Shown one piece after another: positions 43,321 to 51,326 of a DNA stretch of 64,000 nt. The first letter of the stretch is position 1; every line of letters begins with the position of its first letter. The position numbers and the translations under genes are program-made. Below the pieces are notes generated by a model. The model did not search any database, had not been told where the DNA came from, and saw only the letters and a list, made by a program, of their open reading frames with translations. The stretch spans positions 1 to 64,000 of the forward strand of contig NZ_JBHOQV010000093.1 of NCBI RefSeq assembly GCF_042408735.1, given 5' to 3'. Source of the DNA: Thermogemmatispora sp042408735. Lineage in GTDB: Bacteria > Chloroflexota > Ktedonobacteria > Ktedonobacterales > Ktedonobacteraceae.

Positions 43321-44206
43321 GGCGCTGACTTCCTCCTCCCATCACGCTAAGGCGGTTGAGGTCTTCGAGAGCGCGGCGCACTTCGACGGCAATGACGCGC
43401 CGGCGGTAGGCGGCGGAGCCGCGGGCGTCGCTCAGTGGCTCGATGGCGGCGGCGTAGCGCTCACCGATCTCGCGGGCCAGCTCCGGGGCGATGGTGGGCT
43501 GGCCGGCGGCCAGGGCACAGATCTCGGGAAAGTACTGGGGTCGCTCGGCCACAGCGCCCACGGCCACTCGCAGCTTTCCCTCACGGCGCACAGCGGCCAC
43601 CGCCACACAGGGGCGGTCTTCGCTCGAGCGGGAGCGGAATTTGCGATAGACGGCCCCTTCGACGCCGCCGGGAACCTGGATCTCGGTCAGCAGCTCATCG
43701 GGGCGCAGGCTGGTTTCATAGTGGCCGACGATCAGCTCTTCGACGGGAATGAGACGCACACCCTGAGGAGAGCGCGCGACGACACGGGCCTCCAGAGCGT
43801 GCAGCAAGGCCGGCGGGTCGGAGGCGTAGTCGGCGTCGGCCAGGACGCCGCCAACGGTGGCCTGGTTGCGGACGCGCGGACTGGCCACCAGGCTGAAGGT
43901 GGTTGCCAGGACGGGCCAGCCCCGCTGGACGAGCGGCGAGCGCTCGAGAGTCCGGTGAGTGGTCATGGCACCGATTCGCAAGAGCGGGGTCCCGGCCCCA
44001 GTGGCATCCTCGACCCTGAGATAGGCCAGCTCCCGCACCTGGCGTAGGGCCAGCAGGGCCTCGGGCTGGAGGAGGCCCTGGTTCATGAGGATGCCGACAA
44101 AAGTTCCTCCGGCCACGACGATCGCTTCCTCAGCATAGCGGGCGCGCAGTTCGACGGCCTCCTCCAGGGAGGTCGGGGCAAACCACGCAGGAATGTGTCT
44201 GGCCAT
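43313..44206 (-). CDS. Molybdenum hydroxylase FAD-binding medium subunit
   Basis: 297 residues, CoxM-type. FAD-binding motifs are VVAGGTFVGILMNQG near 30-45 and the TVGG-containing ATVGGVLADADYASDPPALLHALEA near 116-140. The C-terminal CO_deh_flav_C domain ends AAYRRRVIAVEVRRAL. It takes electrons from the iron-sulfur subunit. It is transcribed first of the three subunits, after a 250-bp gap behind the dikinase small subunit. Confidence 0.95.
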   Translation of the reverse strand: MARHIPAWFAPTSLEEAVELRARYAEEAIVVAGGTFVGILMNQGLLQPEALLALRQVRELAYLRVEDATGAGTPLLRIGAMTTHRTLERSPLVQRGWPVLATTFSLVASPRVRNQATVGGVLADADYASDPPALLHALEARVVARSPQGVRLIPVEELIVGHYETSLRPDELLTEIQVPGGVEGAVYRKFRSRSSEDRPCVAVAAVRREGKLRVAVGAVAERPQYFPEICALAAGQPTIAPELAREIGERYAAAIEPLSDARGSAAYRRRVIAVEVRRALEDLNRLSVMGGGSQRHA

Positions 44207-44457
44207 AGGGCTTCCAGCTTCTTTCTAGCAAGCTTTCTCGCTCGTTCCCTGACTGGCGAGGATCGATCCGGCTCCTCCCTTCGCTCTCCTCTTTCCCGTG
44301 CCCGGCCCCGTCCGCTGGTCGGGCCTTCTTCCCACTCCGCTCGGCCTGGCGACCTGTCTCCCAACCAGGAGCCAGACCGGCTCGCGTCGGCCCAGCCGGT
44401 GAAGAGGGCCGGGCAGGCAGGGAAAAAAGAGGAAGGAGCCGCACAGCTATCGCTCGC

Positions 44458-45303
44458 TCAGAGGGTGGTTATCGGACGCGATTGCAGCAGGTAGAGCTGC
44501 CCGCCTTCGATGGCCCACTCAATATCTTGCGGTTGGCCGAACATTTCCATCAGCTGCAGGCCCAGCCCGGTCAGGCGGCGAATCTCTTCCTCCGTCAGGA
44601 CGCGCTGGGCAACGATCTGCTCGCGTTTGACGTTGCCAGCACGATCGACCACGTAGTGATCGGGGGTAACCTCGCCTGAGACGATCTGTTCGCCCAGTCC
44701 AAAGACGGCCTCGATAATCAGGCGGTCGCGCCGCCGGTTGACGGGGTCGACGGTAAAGAGCACGCCGGCCTTCTCAGGCTGTAGCATCTTTTGCACGACA
44801 ACAGCCATCCTCAGGTCATGCAGCGAGCCTTTGCGAGCGCGGTAGAACAGGGCGCGCTCGCTAAAGAAGGAGGCCCAGCAGTCGACAACGCGGCGACAGA
44901 CCTCATCGGGGCCGCTGACGTTGAGATAGGTTTCTTGCTGGCCGGCATAGCTGGCGGCCTCGGAGTCCTCGGCGCAGGCCGAGGAGCGCACGGCCACCCT
45001 GCCATGGTCCGGAGCCAGGCGCTCATAGGCGGCCACGATGGCCTCCCGCGGTGGCTCGGCCTGGCGCACCAGCGCCTGAGCTTCGGCGTGGCGCTGCTCC
45101 AGCACCAGGGCCAGCAGTCGCTCGCGGTCGACCGCCTGCTCAAGGACGAAGGCCGGGATAACAAAGCCCGGCGGCACCGGCAGACCGCGGGCGGTCATGG
45201 CGGCCAGGCTGGCTCCCTTGCCCCCGGCCTGGTGAACATCAGAGCAGGCAGCCTCATCAAACCAGAGAATGGCCTGTTGTTGGGTCGCACGTCCCTGGCT
45301 CAT
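44458..45303 (-). CDS. ATP-grasp subunit of a split PEP-synthase-like dikinase
   Basis: 281 residues equal to the N-terminal nucleotide-binding domain of PEP synthase/pyruvate phosphate dikinase and nothing more. Visible: GGKGASLAAMTARGLPVPPGFVI at 27-49, VAVRSSACAEDSEAASYAGQQETYLNV near 102-128, VVQKMLQPEKAGVLFTVDP, and IEWAIEGGQLYLLQSRPIT at the end. It lacks the phospho-His and acceptor domains, which are supplied by the gene at 46666-48399. Phenylphosphate synthase has the same two-subunit split. The ATG overlaps the stop of the cyclase gene (ATGA). Confidence 0.88.
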   Translation of the reverse strand: MSQGRATQQQAILWFDEAACSDVHQAGGKGASLAAMTARGLPVPPGFVIPAFVLEQAVDRERLLALVLEQRHAEAQALVRQAEPPREAIVAAYERLAPDHGRVAVRSSACAEDSEAASYAGQQETYLNVSGPDEVCRRVVDCWASFFSERALFYRARKGSLHDLRMAVVVQKMLQPEKAGVLFTVDPVNRRRDRLIIEAVFGLGEQIVSGEVTPDHYVVDRAGNVKREQIVAQRVLTEEEIRRLTGLGLQLMEMFGQPQDIEWAIEGGQLYLLQSRPITTL

Positions 45304-46031
45304 GCCTCACCCTCATCCTCGATGATACCGACGGCGCGCACAGGGGCCCCGGTCGTGCCCACCCATTTGATGGGGAAGACGGCCACCTTGAAATTGCAGG
45401 GCGGGAGCTGATCGAGGTTGACCAGATTCTCCAAGTGCCAGTAGTCCTCTTCCTTCATGACCAGATGGGCTTCCCAGAATTGCTTGCGCTCGAACATGGC
45501 CCAGACAGGCGGGTCAAAGGTCGGGGCATCAGTTCCCATCATGCGCACGCCCTGAGAGATCAGGTAGCGGGTGGCCTCAGCGGTCATACCGCAGTGATCG
45601 GTGAGATAGCGTGGCTCGTTGTTGTAGGCCGAGGCACCGGTCTGGATGAGCACGATGTCGCGCGGCTTGAGGGTGTAGTGGATCCTGGCCAGGGCCTCCT
45701 CGATGTCGGCGCGCGTGATGCCGTAGCCATAAGGCTTGTCGCGGAAGTCGAGCACAACGCCGTCCGAGTAGCAGTATTCCAGGGGAATACCCTCGGGACC
45801 AGGAGCGTCGGGGCCGCGGACGTGCTTGAGAGCGTCGCAGTGGGTGCCGATATGGTCGCCCTGGATGACAAGATAGGAGGCCGTCAGCCAGGTGGCCCCG
45901 TACTGGGCAGCGCCAATGCCCTCGGCGAATTCCTGCCAGGTCTCGTACATCAGAAGGGCCGGCGGCACGACCCGCGGAAAGGTCATCATGCCCTTGTGCA
46001 CCGGCATCGAGAGATCGACAAGGCGAGTCAT
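45300..46031 (-). CDS. Cyclase-family metal hydrolase (second in the operon)
   Basis: 243 residues. The metal motif is near canonical: HIGTHCDALKHV (HxGTHxD). Start RLVDLSMPVHKGM and the segment DIVLIQTGASAYN are typical of kynurenine formamidase-like proteins; the C-terminal part (HLENLVNLDQLPPCNFKVAVFPIKW) parallels that of the paralogue at 38501. It probably opens a lactone or amide ring. It is coupled by 4-base overlaps to the regulator upstream and to the ATP-grasp subunit downstream. Confidence 0.87.
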   Translation of the reverse strand: MTRLVDLSMPVHKGMMTFPRVVPPALLMYETWQEFAEGIGAAQYGATWLTASYLVIQGDHIGTHCDALKHVRGPDAPGPEGIPLEYCYSDGVVLDFRDKPYGYGITRADIEEALARIHYTLKPRDIVLIQTGASAYNNEPRYLTDHCGMTAEATRYLISQGVRMMGTDAPTFDPPVWAMFERKQFWEAHLVMKEEDYWHLENLVNLDQLPPCNFKVAVFPIKWVGTTGAPVRAVGIIEDEGEA

Positions 46032-46669
46032 GCATGTTCTCCTTTCAAAACCAGTTCCCCGAAGAATTCTACGTGCTGGCGCAGCAGACGACCGGCCAGC
46101 TCACCGTCACCGGCACGCAGCGCTTCCAGAATGGGACGGTGCATCTCGGCCAACTGGTGCAGTTCGATCTCGGTCTTGACGACACTGATGAGCGTGCGGG
46201 CCTCGATGCGCAGCGAGCGCCAGACTTCCTGCAGGACGCGGTTTCCACTGGCTTCCACAATGAGGCGATGAAAGGCGACATCGTGACAGACCTGGCTGTA
46301 GCGGTCGCCCTCGTCGGCGGCGCGCTGCATGGCGGCGATCTCTTCTTCTAAGGCCCCGACATCGCCGGCCAGGCGAGTCGCCGCCGCCCGCGCCGCCACC
46401 TCCTCGATGGCGGCGCGTACGGGATAGACCTCGGCCAGCTCTTGCTGGGTCACTGCGCGAACACGCGCCCCACGATAGGGCACCGATTCGACGAAGCCCA
46501 GAGCCTCCAGCTCGCGCAGCGATTCGCGCACCGGGGCCTGGCTGGTGCCGAACTCCTGGGCGATCTGAAGCTCGATGAGCCGGTCGCCTGGACGGTAATC
46601 CCCTTGCAGGATGCGCGTCAGCAGAATCTCTTTGATCTGCTGGCGCAGGCTCTTGCGCGTCAGGGTCAA
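46028..46669 (-). CDS. GntR/FadR-family regulator inside the catabolic operon
   Basis: 213 residues from TTG 46669, which overlaps the dikinase stop (TTGA) and has GGAGG 7 bases upstream; longer upstream frames run inside the dikinase gene and are not used. HTH: ILQGDYRPGDRLIELQIAQEFGTSQAPVRESLRELEALGFV. FCD ligand domain with metal-type residues (D in YSQVCHDVAFHRLIVEASGN, MHRPILEALRAGD, LLRQHVEFF). It probably controls its own operon through the TTATCGATAA palindrome at 48631, relieved by a pathway acid; this is inference. Confidence 0.9.
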   Translation of the reverse strand: MTLTRKSLRQQIKEILLTRILQGDYRPGDRLIELQIAQEFGTSQAPVRESLRELEALGFVESVPYRGARVRAVTQQELAEVYPVRAAIEEVAARAAATRLAGDVGALEEEIAAMQRAADEGDRYSQVCHDVAFHRLIVEASGNRVLQEVWRSLRIEARTLISVVKTEIELHQLAEMHRPILEALRAGDGELAGRLLRQHVEFFGELVLKGEHA

Positions 46670-48399
46670 GAAAGAACCTCCACCACGCCGGTAGCTCCGT
46701 TGACACGGATGCGGTCGCCGGTCTTGATGCGCTGGGTGGCGTCGGAGGTCCCTACGACGGCAGGAATGCCAAACTCGCGCGAGACGACCGCCGGGTGCGA
46801 GGTGACCCCGCCAGCATCGGTCACAAGACCAACGATGCGCGTGAAGAGGACAACCCAGGCAGGGTTGGTCATGCGGCAAACCAGGATCTCCCCTTCGCGC
46901 ACCTGGTCAAATTGCTCCAGCGAGGTCACGATGCGCGCCGGCCCCTCGACCACGCCCGGCGAGGCCGCCAGACCGCGAATCTCGTCGCTCTTCTGCGCCG
47001 GCTGCTTGTAGAATTTCTCGGGGAAACCCCAGAGAGCGTTGTAGGGGAAAGCCAGGGCCGTCCTGGTCGCCGTGCCGACCCATTCGCGCGGGCGAATGCT
47101 GTAGGCTCGCTCGCGCTCGTCGCGCCGCTGCGAGACCAGCTCGCGCGCCGGTACAGCTCCGGGATTGGTCATGAGCAGGCGCAGCTCGTTGTAGCGTAAA
47201 TACATGACGTCTTCGGGATCGTCGAGCAATCGGGCCTGGACAAGCTTCTTGCCGATAGCGATGAGCACCAGACGCAGGCGGGCGTTGGTCCCCTGGTCGA
47301 TATAGAAGTGATGGTCGGGCGTGAGCGGGTTCATGCGTAGCGAGAGGTCAAGAGCCTGCTGCAGGCGCTGGCGTCCTTCCCCAGGTGGGACGTCGTCCAT
47401 AAGCTCGTGAATGGCACGGTCAAGGTCTTCGCGCACACCCTGGATGGTGCGCGGGTAGTCATAGTCCGTTTCCAGGTAGCCGCGCAGGATCTCGAGGATC
47501 GGGGTAGCCTGCTCCTTCCAGGTGGGGAAGGCGAATTCGTGCGACCAGATCGATTTGTAGCCAAATTCTTGCTGGTACGGCTCGATGCGCTCGCGAATGA
47601 GCTGCTGGCCGCGCGAGGATTGCTGCAGGGCGCGCCAGATGTCAGCAGCCGTCTCGCCTCGCTTGAAGAGCTGGCGCAGATCGTCGTCGGCCTTGATCTC
47701 CTCTTTAATACGCCAGAGGGCCTCGATAGAGTCCCAGTTACGGTCGGCCAGCGAGCTTTGTAGCCTCCCCATCAGGTTAGGATCGACTTCGCCCTTGATC
47801 TCCTGAATGAGAGCGTTCAGGTTGAGAGTCGAGGAGAATTGCGCGAAGTTGAGCATCCAGTGAATCTTCCAGTGACGGTCATGGATGTCAATGGCGTCTT
47901 CCAGGAGAACTGCCAGTTCGACAAGGCTGGCGTGCTCGGTGTCGTAGTTGTCGAGGTAGGCGAAGTTGCGCTCCATTTCGGGCCGCAGCCGGGTCCGCCA
48001 CCAGTCGAGGAAGTTCTGGGCATAGTGGGGGAGCACGGCGTTCATGTAGGCGCCGATTTTCTGGGGATAGTCGGGGTCGCGCGGTACCCGCGGGACGTAG
48101 CGCGATTGGTATTCGGTGGCTTCGGCCCGCAGGGAGGAGTCGGCGGGCACAGCGGCGGTGTAGACGTAGCCATTGATGTTTTTGGCGATCCAGTCGCAGG
48201 CGAAGGGGGTGCCGAAGCGCCGGAACATGTGATCGCAGGTGAGCCACCAGCCGCCGATGTCGAAGAACATGGGCGAGACGGGATTAGGAATATGCAGGTC
48301 GTCGTAGATCCAGAACAGTTCCTGCTCGCCCTCTTCCCAGGTGATGGGAAAGCTCTCGTCGCCGTAGAATGTGCCGAGGACTTCGTCGTTGTTGCTCAT
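46666..48399 (-). CDS. Phospho-His/acceptor subunit of a split dikinase (phenylphosphate-synthase-like)
   Basis: 577 residues from ATG 48399 with AGGAAGG upstream. The first ~480 residues (FYGDESFPITWEEGEQELFWIYD, DIGGWWLTCDHMF) resemble the acceptor-binding region of phenylphosphate synthase and rifampin phosphotransferase. The last ~95 residues are the swivelling PEP-utilising domain with phospho-acceptor His535 in DAGGVTSHPAVVSREFGIPAVVG. No PEP/pyruvate-binding TIM barrel is present. With the ATP-grasp subunit it should transfer the beta-phosphate of ATP to an organic hydroxyl or similar group, giving AMP and Pi. It is the first gene of the ~10.6-kb operon. Confidence 0.82.
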   Translation of the reverse strand: MSNNDEVLGTFYGDESFPITWEEGEQELFWIYDDLHIPNPVSPMFFDIGGWWLTCDHMFRRFGTPFACDWIAKNINGYVYTAAVPADSSLRAEATEYQSRYVPRVPRDPDYPQKIGAYMNAVLPHYAQNFLDWWRTRLRPEMERNFAYLDNYDTEHASLVELAVLLEDAIDIHDRHWKIHWMLNFAQFSSTLNLNALIQEIKGEVDPNLMGRLQSSLADRNWDSIEALWRIKEEIKADDDLRQLFKRGETAADIWRALQQSSRGQQLIRERIEPYQQEFGYKSIWSHEFAFPTWKEQATPILEILRGYLETDYDYPRTIQGVREDLDRAIHELMDDVPPGEGRQRLQQALDLSLRMNPLTPDHHFYIDQGTNARLRLVLIAIGKKLVQARLLDDPEDVMYLRYNELRLLMTNPGAVPARELVSQRRDERERAYSIRPREWVGTATRTALAFPYNALWGFPEKFYKQPAQKSDEIRGLAASPGVVEGPARIVTSLEQFDQVREGEILVCRMTNPAWVVLFTRIVGLVTDAGGVTSHPAVVSREFGIPAVVGTSDATQRIKTGDRIRVNGATGVVEVLS

Positions 48400-49256
48400 A
48401 ACGATGCCTTCCTCTCTGAAACCAGCCCGATCCTTCCTCCCACTCGCTCGCTCTCGCTCTCCGCCCGGAAAGCGCATCGGAGCGGTCAGGAGCAGATCGG
48501 GCCTGAGCGTTCCTTGCGCCGAACGCTGGCCGACGTCGTGTGGCGCGCGCACACGACAGGGCAAATAGGCAAGGTGAGCAGTTCCAGGCCGGCATGTCCG
48601 TCCATGCCACTGCTCTCTATCAAGAATAAATTATCGATAAACGAAAGTCAAGCTGGGCCAGAAACATCCCGAAGAAAGCAGGCTGCCGGGGGACACTGGT
48701 GAGCAGCACGCCGCGTGGCGTGCTTCCTGGGCTGTGGATCAGGCAATCAGAAGCGGAGCTGTTCGCCTGGGTTGGAGAAGCATAAAGACCTGCCGCCTGC
48801 TGGCGCTCCGCAATGGGGCTGACGCTGCCGTCTCTCTGGTGGTATCGTTATCGTGCCCCTCACGAGGCCAACGGCGCTGACGCGGGCAGCAACGGCTTCC
48901 CCTCACCTCGCACGGGGGGAAGCGAGCGGGTCCACCCGGCCCGGGCTGCTCGCCTGTCCGGCGGTACGGGCCAGTGGGCTGCGGTCAACCCGCCCGCAAC
49001 AAGCCTGGGCCGGCCAGGCTGCCGGCTGCGGGCAAGCCCCTGGCTTGAGCCGCGGGTTGTTGACGTTTCCTAAAGGGGCAACAGGCCCACCACCATCAGC
49101 TCCCCCCTCCCTCCCTGGCTAAGACCGGCCTGTATTGGCTACCTCTCAGGGTTCTCGACCAGCCCAGGTGCCCGTCAGCCAACCAGGATGCTGCCAGGCC
49201 GACAGACCCACTGATCTCTCAGCAGGCCCTGGCAGGATCCACGGCCAGCCTTCCCG
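48400..49256. other. Intergenic region with operon promoter; rest empty
   Basis: The first 250 bases hold the leader and promoter of the leftward catabolic operon. From about 48660 to 49256 only GC-rich, low-complexity frames without ribosome binding sites are found. No RNA gene, repeat or terminator was seen. Confidence 0.4.
48623..48651 (-). promoter_or_regulatory. Promoter with internal palindromic operator of the catabolic operon
   Basis: Leftward: TTGACT (48651-48646), exactly 17 bp, TATTCT (48628-48623). Between the two boxes lies the perfect palindrome TTATCGATAA (48631-48640), a natural place for a repressor such as the GntR protein encoded in the operon. The leader is about 220 bases. 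Confidence 0.7.
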
Positions 49257-49574
49257 CTACCTGTCCTGGCTCCCACCTGGGGATGGCCCTTCCTCCTCAG
49301 CGGCCAGGCGCCGATCGACCTGCTCCAGGCAGGCCCTGATCAGCTCCAGAGCCTGCGCTTCGCCCAGCAACAGGCCCAGCTCGGCCTGGCAGGCTGTCAC
49401 AGCACTCAGATGGGCCTCCAGCAAGGCCCGGCGACTGTAGTCGCAGGCGGCATGGGCCAGCCCGCGGCGCGCCGCCTCGTACTCCTCAGCCAGGCGCCGC
49501 AGAAGCGAGGCCACAGGCTCAGGCTGCGAATATGGCTCTTCCCGGGACACGCCAGTTTGATAGTCACTCACCAT
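49257..49574 (-). CDS. Small acidic helical protein of unknown function
   Basis: 105 residues from ATG 49574 (GAGGG a few bases upstream). The body is one or two long amphipathic helices rich in Ala, Leu, Glu and Arg (SLLRRLAEEYEAARRGLAHAA, LELIRACLEQVDRRLAAEEE), coiled-coil-like. No signal peptide, metal motif or family is recognised. It is divergent from an HTH-TPR regulator, and the AT-rich region between them contains inverted repeats, so the two may be controlled together. An in-frame ATG at 49658 is possible but would include residues encoded in the operator region. Confidence 0.55.
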   Translation of the reverse strand: MVSDYQTGVSREEPYSQPEPVASLLRRLAEEYEAARRGLAHAACDYSRRALLEAHLSAVTACQAELGLLLGEAQALELIRACLEQVDRRLAAEEEGPSPGGSQDR

Positions 49575-49648
49575 CTGTCCCTCTCGTTTCCCCAGGCCCG
49601 CCACGCCGGTCAGCGGGTCGGTGATTAAACAATAATTCATAATTTGGT

Positions 49649-49780
49649 GAGAGATCATAAATCAATCTCTCTCGACAATTATAAGTCAGCCATGGCATAC
49701 TAACAATACCCAGAGTATGTCACTGGAGAAAGAAGCACCATAACTACCGTCTTTTCAATTGAAAAGATAGAGGTTATACT
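49649..49780. promoter_or_regulatory. Divergent promoter region with two inverted repeats
   Basis: This AT-rich stretch is unlike its surroundings. GAGAGAT (49649-49655) and ATCTCTC (49665-49671) form an inverted repeat with a 9-base spacer. CTTTTCAATTGAAAAG (49751-49766) is a perfect 16-bp palindrome covering the -35 position (TTTTCA) 17 bp before TATACT (49775-49780), the likely promoter of the HTH-TPR gene at 49811. Confidence 0.6.
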
Positions 49781-49810
49781 GCTTACAGTGAAGGGAGGAG
49801 GCTCAGACAG

Positions 49811-51064
49811 ATGATCGCTGGCTCGTACTGGTGGTCTCGCTATGGCGACTTCCCGCCGGGCGACTTCAACCAGCCACACCACGGCGCGGTCATCGCCTGC
49901 TACCGCAAGCGACGTGGCTGGACGCAGCAAGACTTAGCCATCGCCGCCGGCGTCGAGTGGCGCACGGTGCGCGAATGGGAGGCGATCGCCATGCTCAACG
50001 ACACCGCGCGCCGGATCTTCCTGGCGAAGCTCCTGCGCATTCCTCCGGCCCTGCTTGGCCTTGACTGGCGCCTGCTCGGCTACCAGGATATCCACGGGAC
50101 GCCCACCGTCCAGCAATCCCTGAGCGAGCTGGCCGCCGAAGACGCTTACTATCACTATGAAGATATCCTGGCCCTGGCCTGGCAAGCCCGCCGTCAAGGC
50201 ACTCTCGCCGGCTACCTCTATCGCCTGAATCGCTGTCTGCAGCGTCTGGAGCTGGCCACGCAGCAAGCCCCATCTCACGACCGCGAAGCCTGGCAGGCCC
50301 TGCTTTGCCGTTACTATCGCCTGGCCGCGGAAATCGAGCGCGACCAGGGAGCCAGCGATCCCAGCGCCCGTCAGCGCGTCCTCTCCTACTACGCCACGGC
50401 CCTGCGCCTGGCCGAAGAGCTGGAGGACCCGCAGCTAGCCGGTGCCACCTGGATGAGCCTGACCGAAGCGCAGCTTGAGTACGGCAACCTCACAGAGGCC
50501 AGGCGGGCCGCTGAGGGCGCGCTGCAGTACGTTGAGCGCGTCTCGCCGGTCCTGCGGGGCAACATCTATCTGGTGAGCGCTGTCGCTCACGCCCCTTTCG
50601 CCGTCGAGGATGAGCCGCTGCGCAGCCAGTGTCGGCGCTGGCAAGAGCAGGCCGCCGCCCTGGCCTATCGCCGTCCCCCCGAGGACGACGGTTCTTTCCT
50701 GAAACTGAACCTGGCCGGCGTCCATCACGAGCGCGCCAAAACCCTACTGGTCTTTGGACAACAGCAGGGCGATCGCACCCTGCTCCAGCAAGCCCGCGAG
50801 GAGCTGGCCCTGGCCTGGCAGGCCCTGACCCCGGACCTGGTCCTCTGGCAGCTCTATTTCTCGCTCACCGAGGCCCAGTTGCACCTGGCCGCCGACGAGC
50901 TTGAGGCCAGCGCCCACAGCGCCAAGGAGGCTCTCCGGCTGGCTCAGTTCATGCAGTCGCGCCAGGGACGGGAGCAGGTGCAGCAGGTCTATGAACGCTT
51001 ACAACAGCGGGATGGCAACAATCCCCACATTCTGCATCTGGGGGTCGAACTGGGGCTATTCTAA
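49811..51064 (+). CDS. XRE-type HTH regulator with C-terminal TPR-like repeats
   Basis: 417 residues. An XRE-like HTH lies at about 26-62 (VIACYRKRRGWTQQDLAIAAGVEWRTVREWE). The rest is helical repeat: pairs of helices with TPR-like spacing, such as YYATALRLAEELEDPQLAGATWMSLTEAQLEYGNLTEARRAAEGALQYV and AREELALAWQALTPD. Such HTH-TPR proteins are common in Ktedonobacteria and in actinomycete and Firmicutes peptide-sensing regulators (RRNPP-like). The ligand or partner is unknown. GGGAGGAG precedes the ATG. The palindrome just upstream may be its own operator. Confidence 0.82.
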   Translation: MIAGSYWWSRYGDFPPGDFNQPHHGAVIACYRKRRGWTQQDLAIAAGVEWRTVREWEAIAMLNDTARRIFLAKLLRIPPALLGLDWRLLGYQDIHGTPTVQQSLSELAAEDAYYHYEDILALAWQARRQGTLAGYLYRLNRCLQRLELATQQAPSHDREAWQALLCRYYRLAAEIERDQGASDPSARQRVLSYYATALRLAEELEDPQLAGATWMSLTEAQLEYGNLTEARRAAEGALQYVERVSPVLRGNIYLVSAVAHAPFAVEDEPLRSQCRRWQEQAAALAYRRPPEDDGSFLKLNLAGVHHERAKTLLVFGQQQGDRTLLQQAREELALAWQALTPDLVLWQLYFSLTEAQLHLAADELEASAHSAKEALRLAQFMQSRQGREQVQQVYERLQQRDGNNPHILHLGVELGLF

Positions 51065-51326
51065 CAGACAGAGGAGACTCGCCGGCCGGCCGGCCCGTCC
51101 ACTGCAAGCAGCACCAGGGCCAGGTGAGAGGAGGAGTGGCAGCCCGGCAGCCCAGGGCAAGCAGCCTACGAAGTACCCGACGAGCGAGACCCTCTCCTTC
51201 CGCCGGCACCCCCGGTTTTGGTGCTGCATGCGGTGCTCTCTGCGCACCGGGCGCCCTGACCTTTCCTCTCGCCGCAGTGTCGCGGACGGAGGTGCAGGGC
51301 GCCCGCATCTTCGTGCGAGGGCCGGG

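Noticed and set aside
41212..44206. Form I aerobic CO dehydrogenase (coxMLS)
   Set aside because: The gene order fits, but the large subunit lacks the AYRCSFR active-site loop and has GAFRGYG instead.
46670..46879. 70-codon extension of the operon GntR gene into the dikinase gene
   Set aside because: The added residues are an out-of-frame reading of the dikinase C-terminus; the TTG at 46669 overlaps the dikinase stop and has GGAGG.
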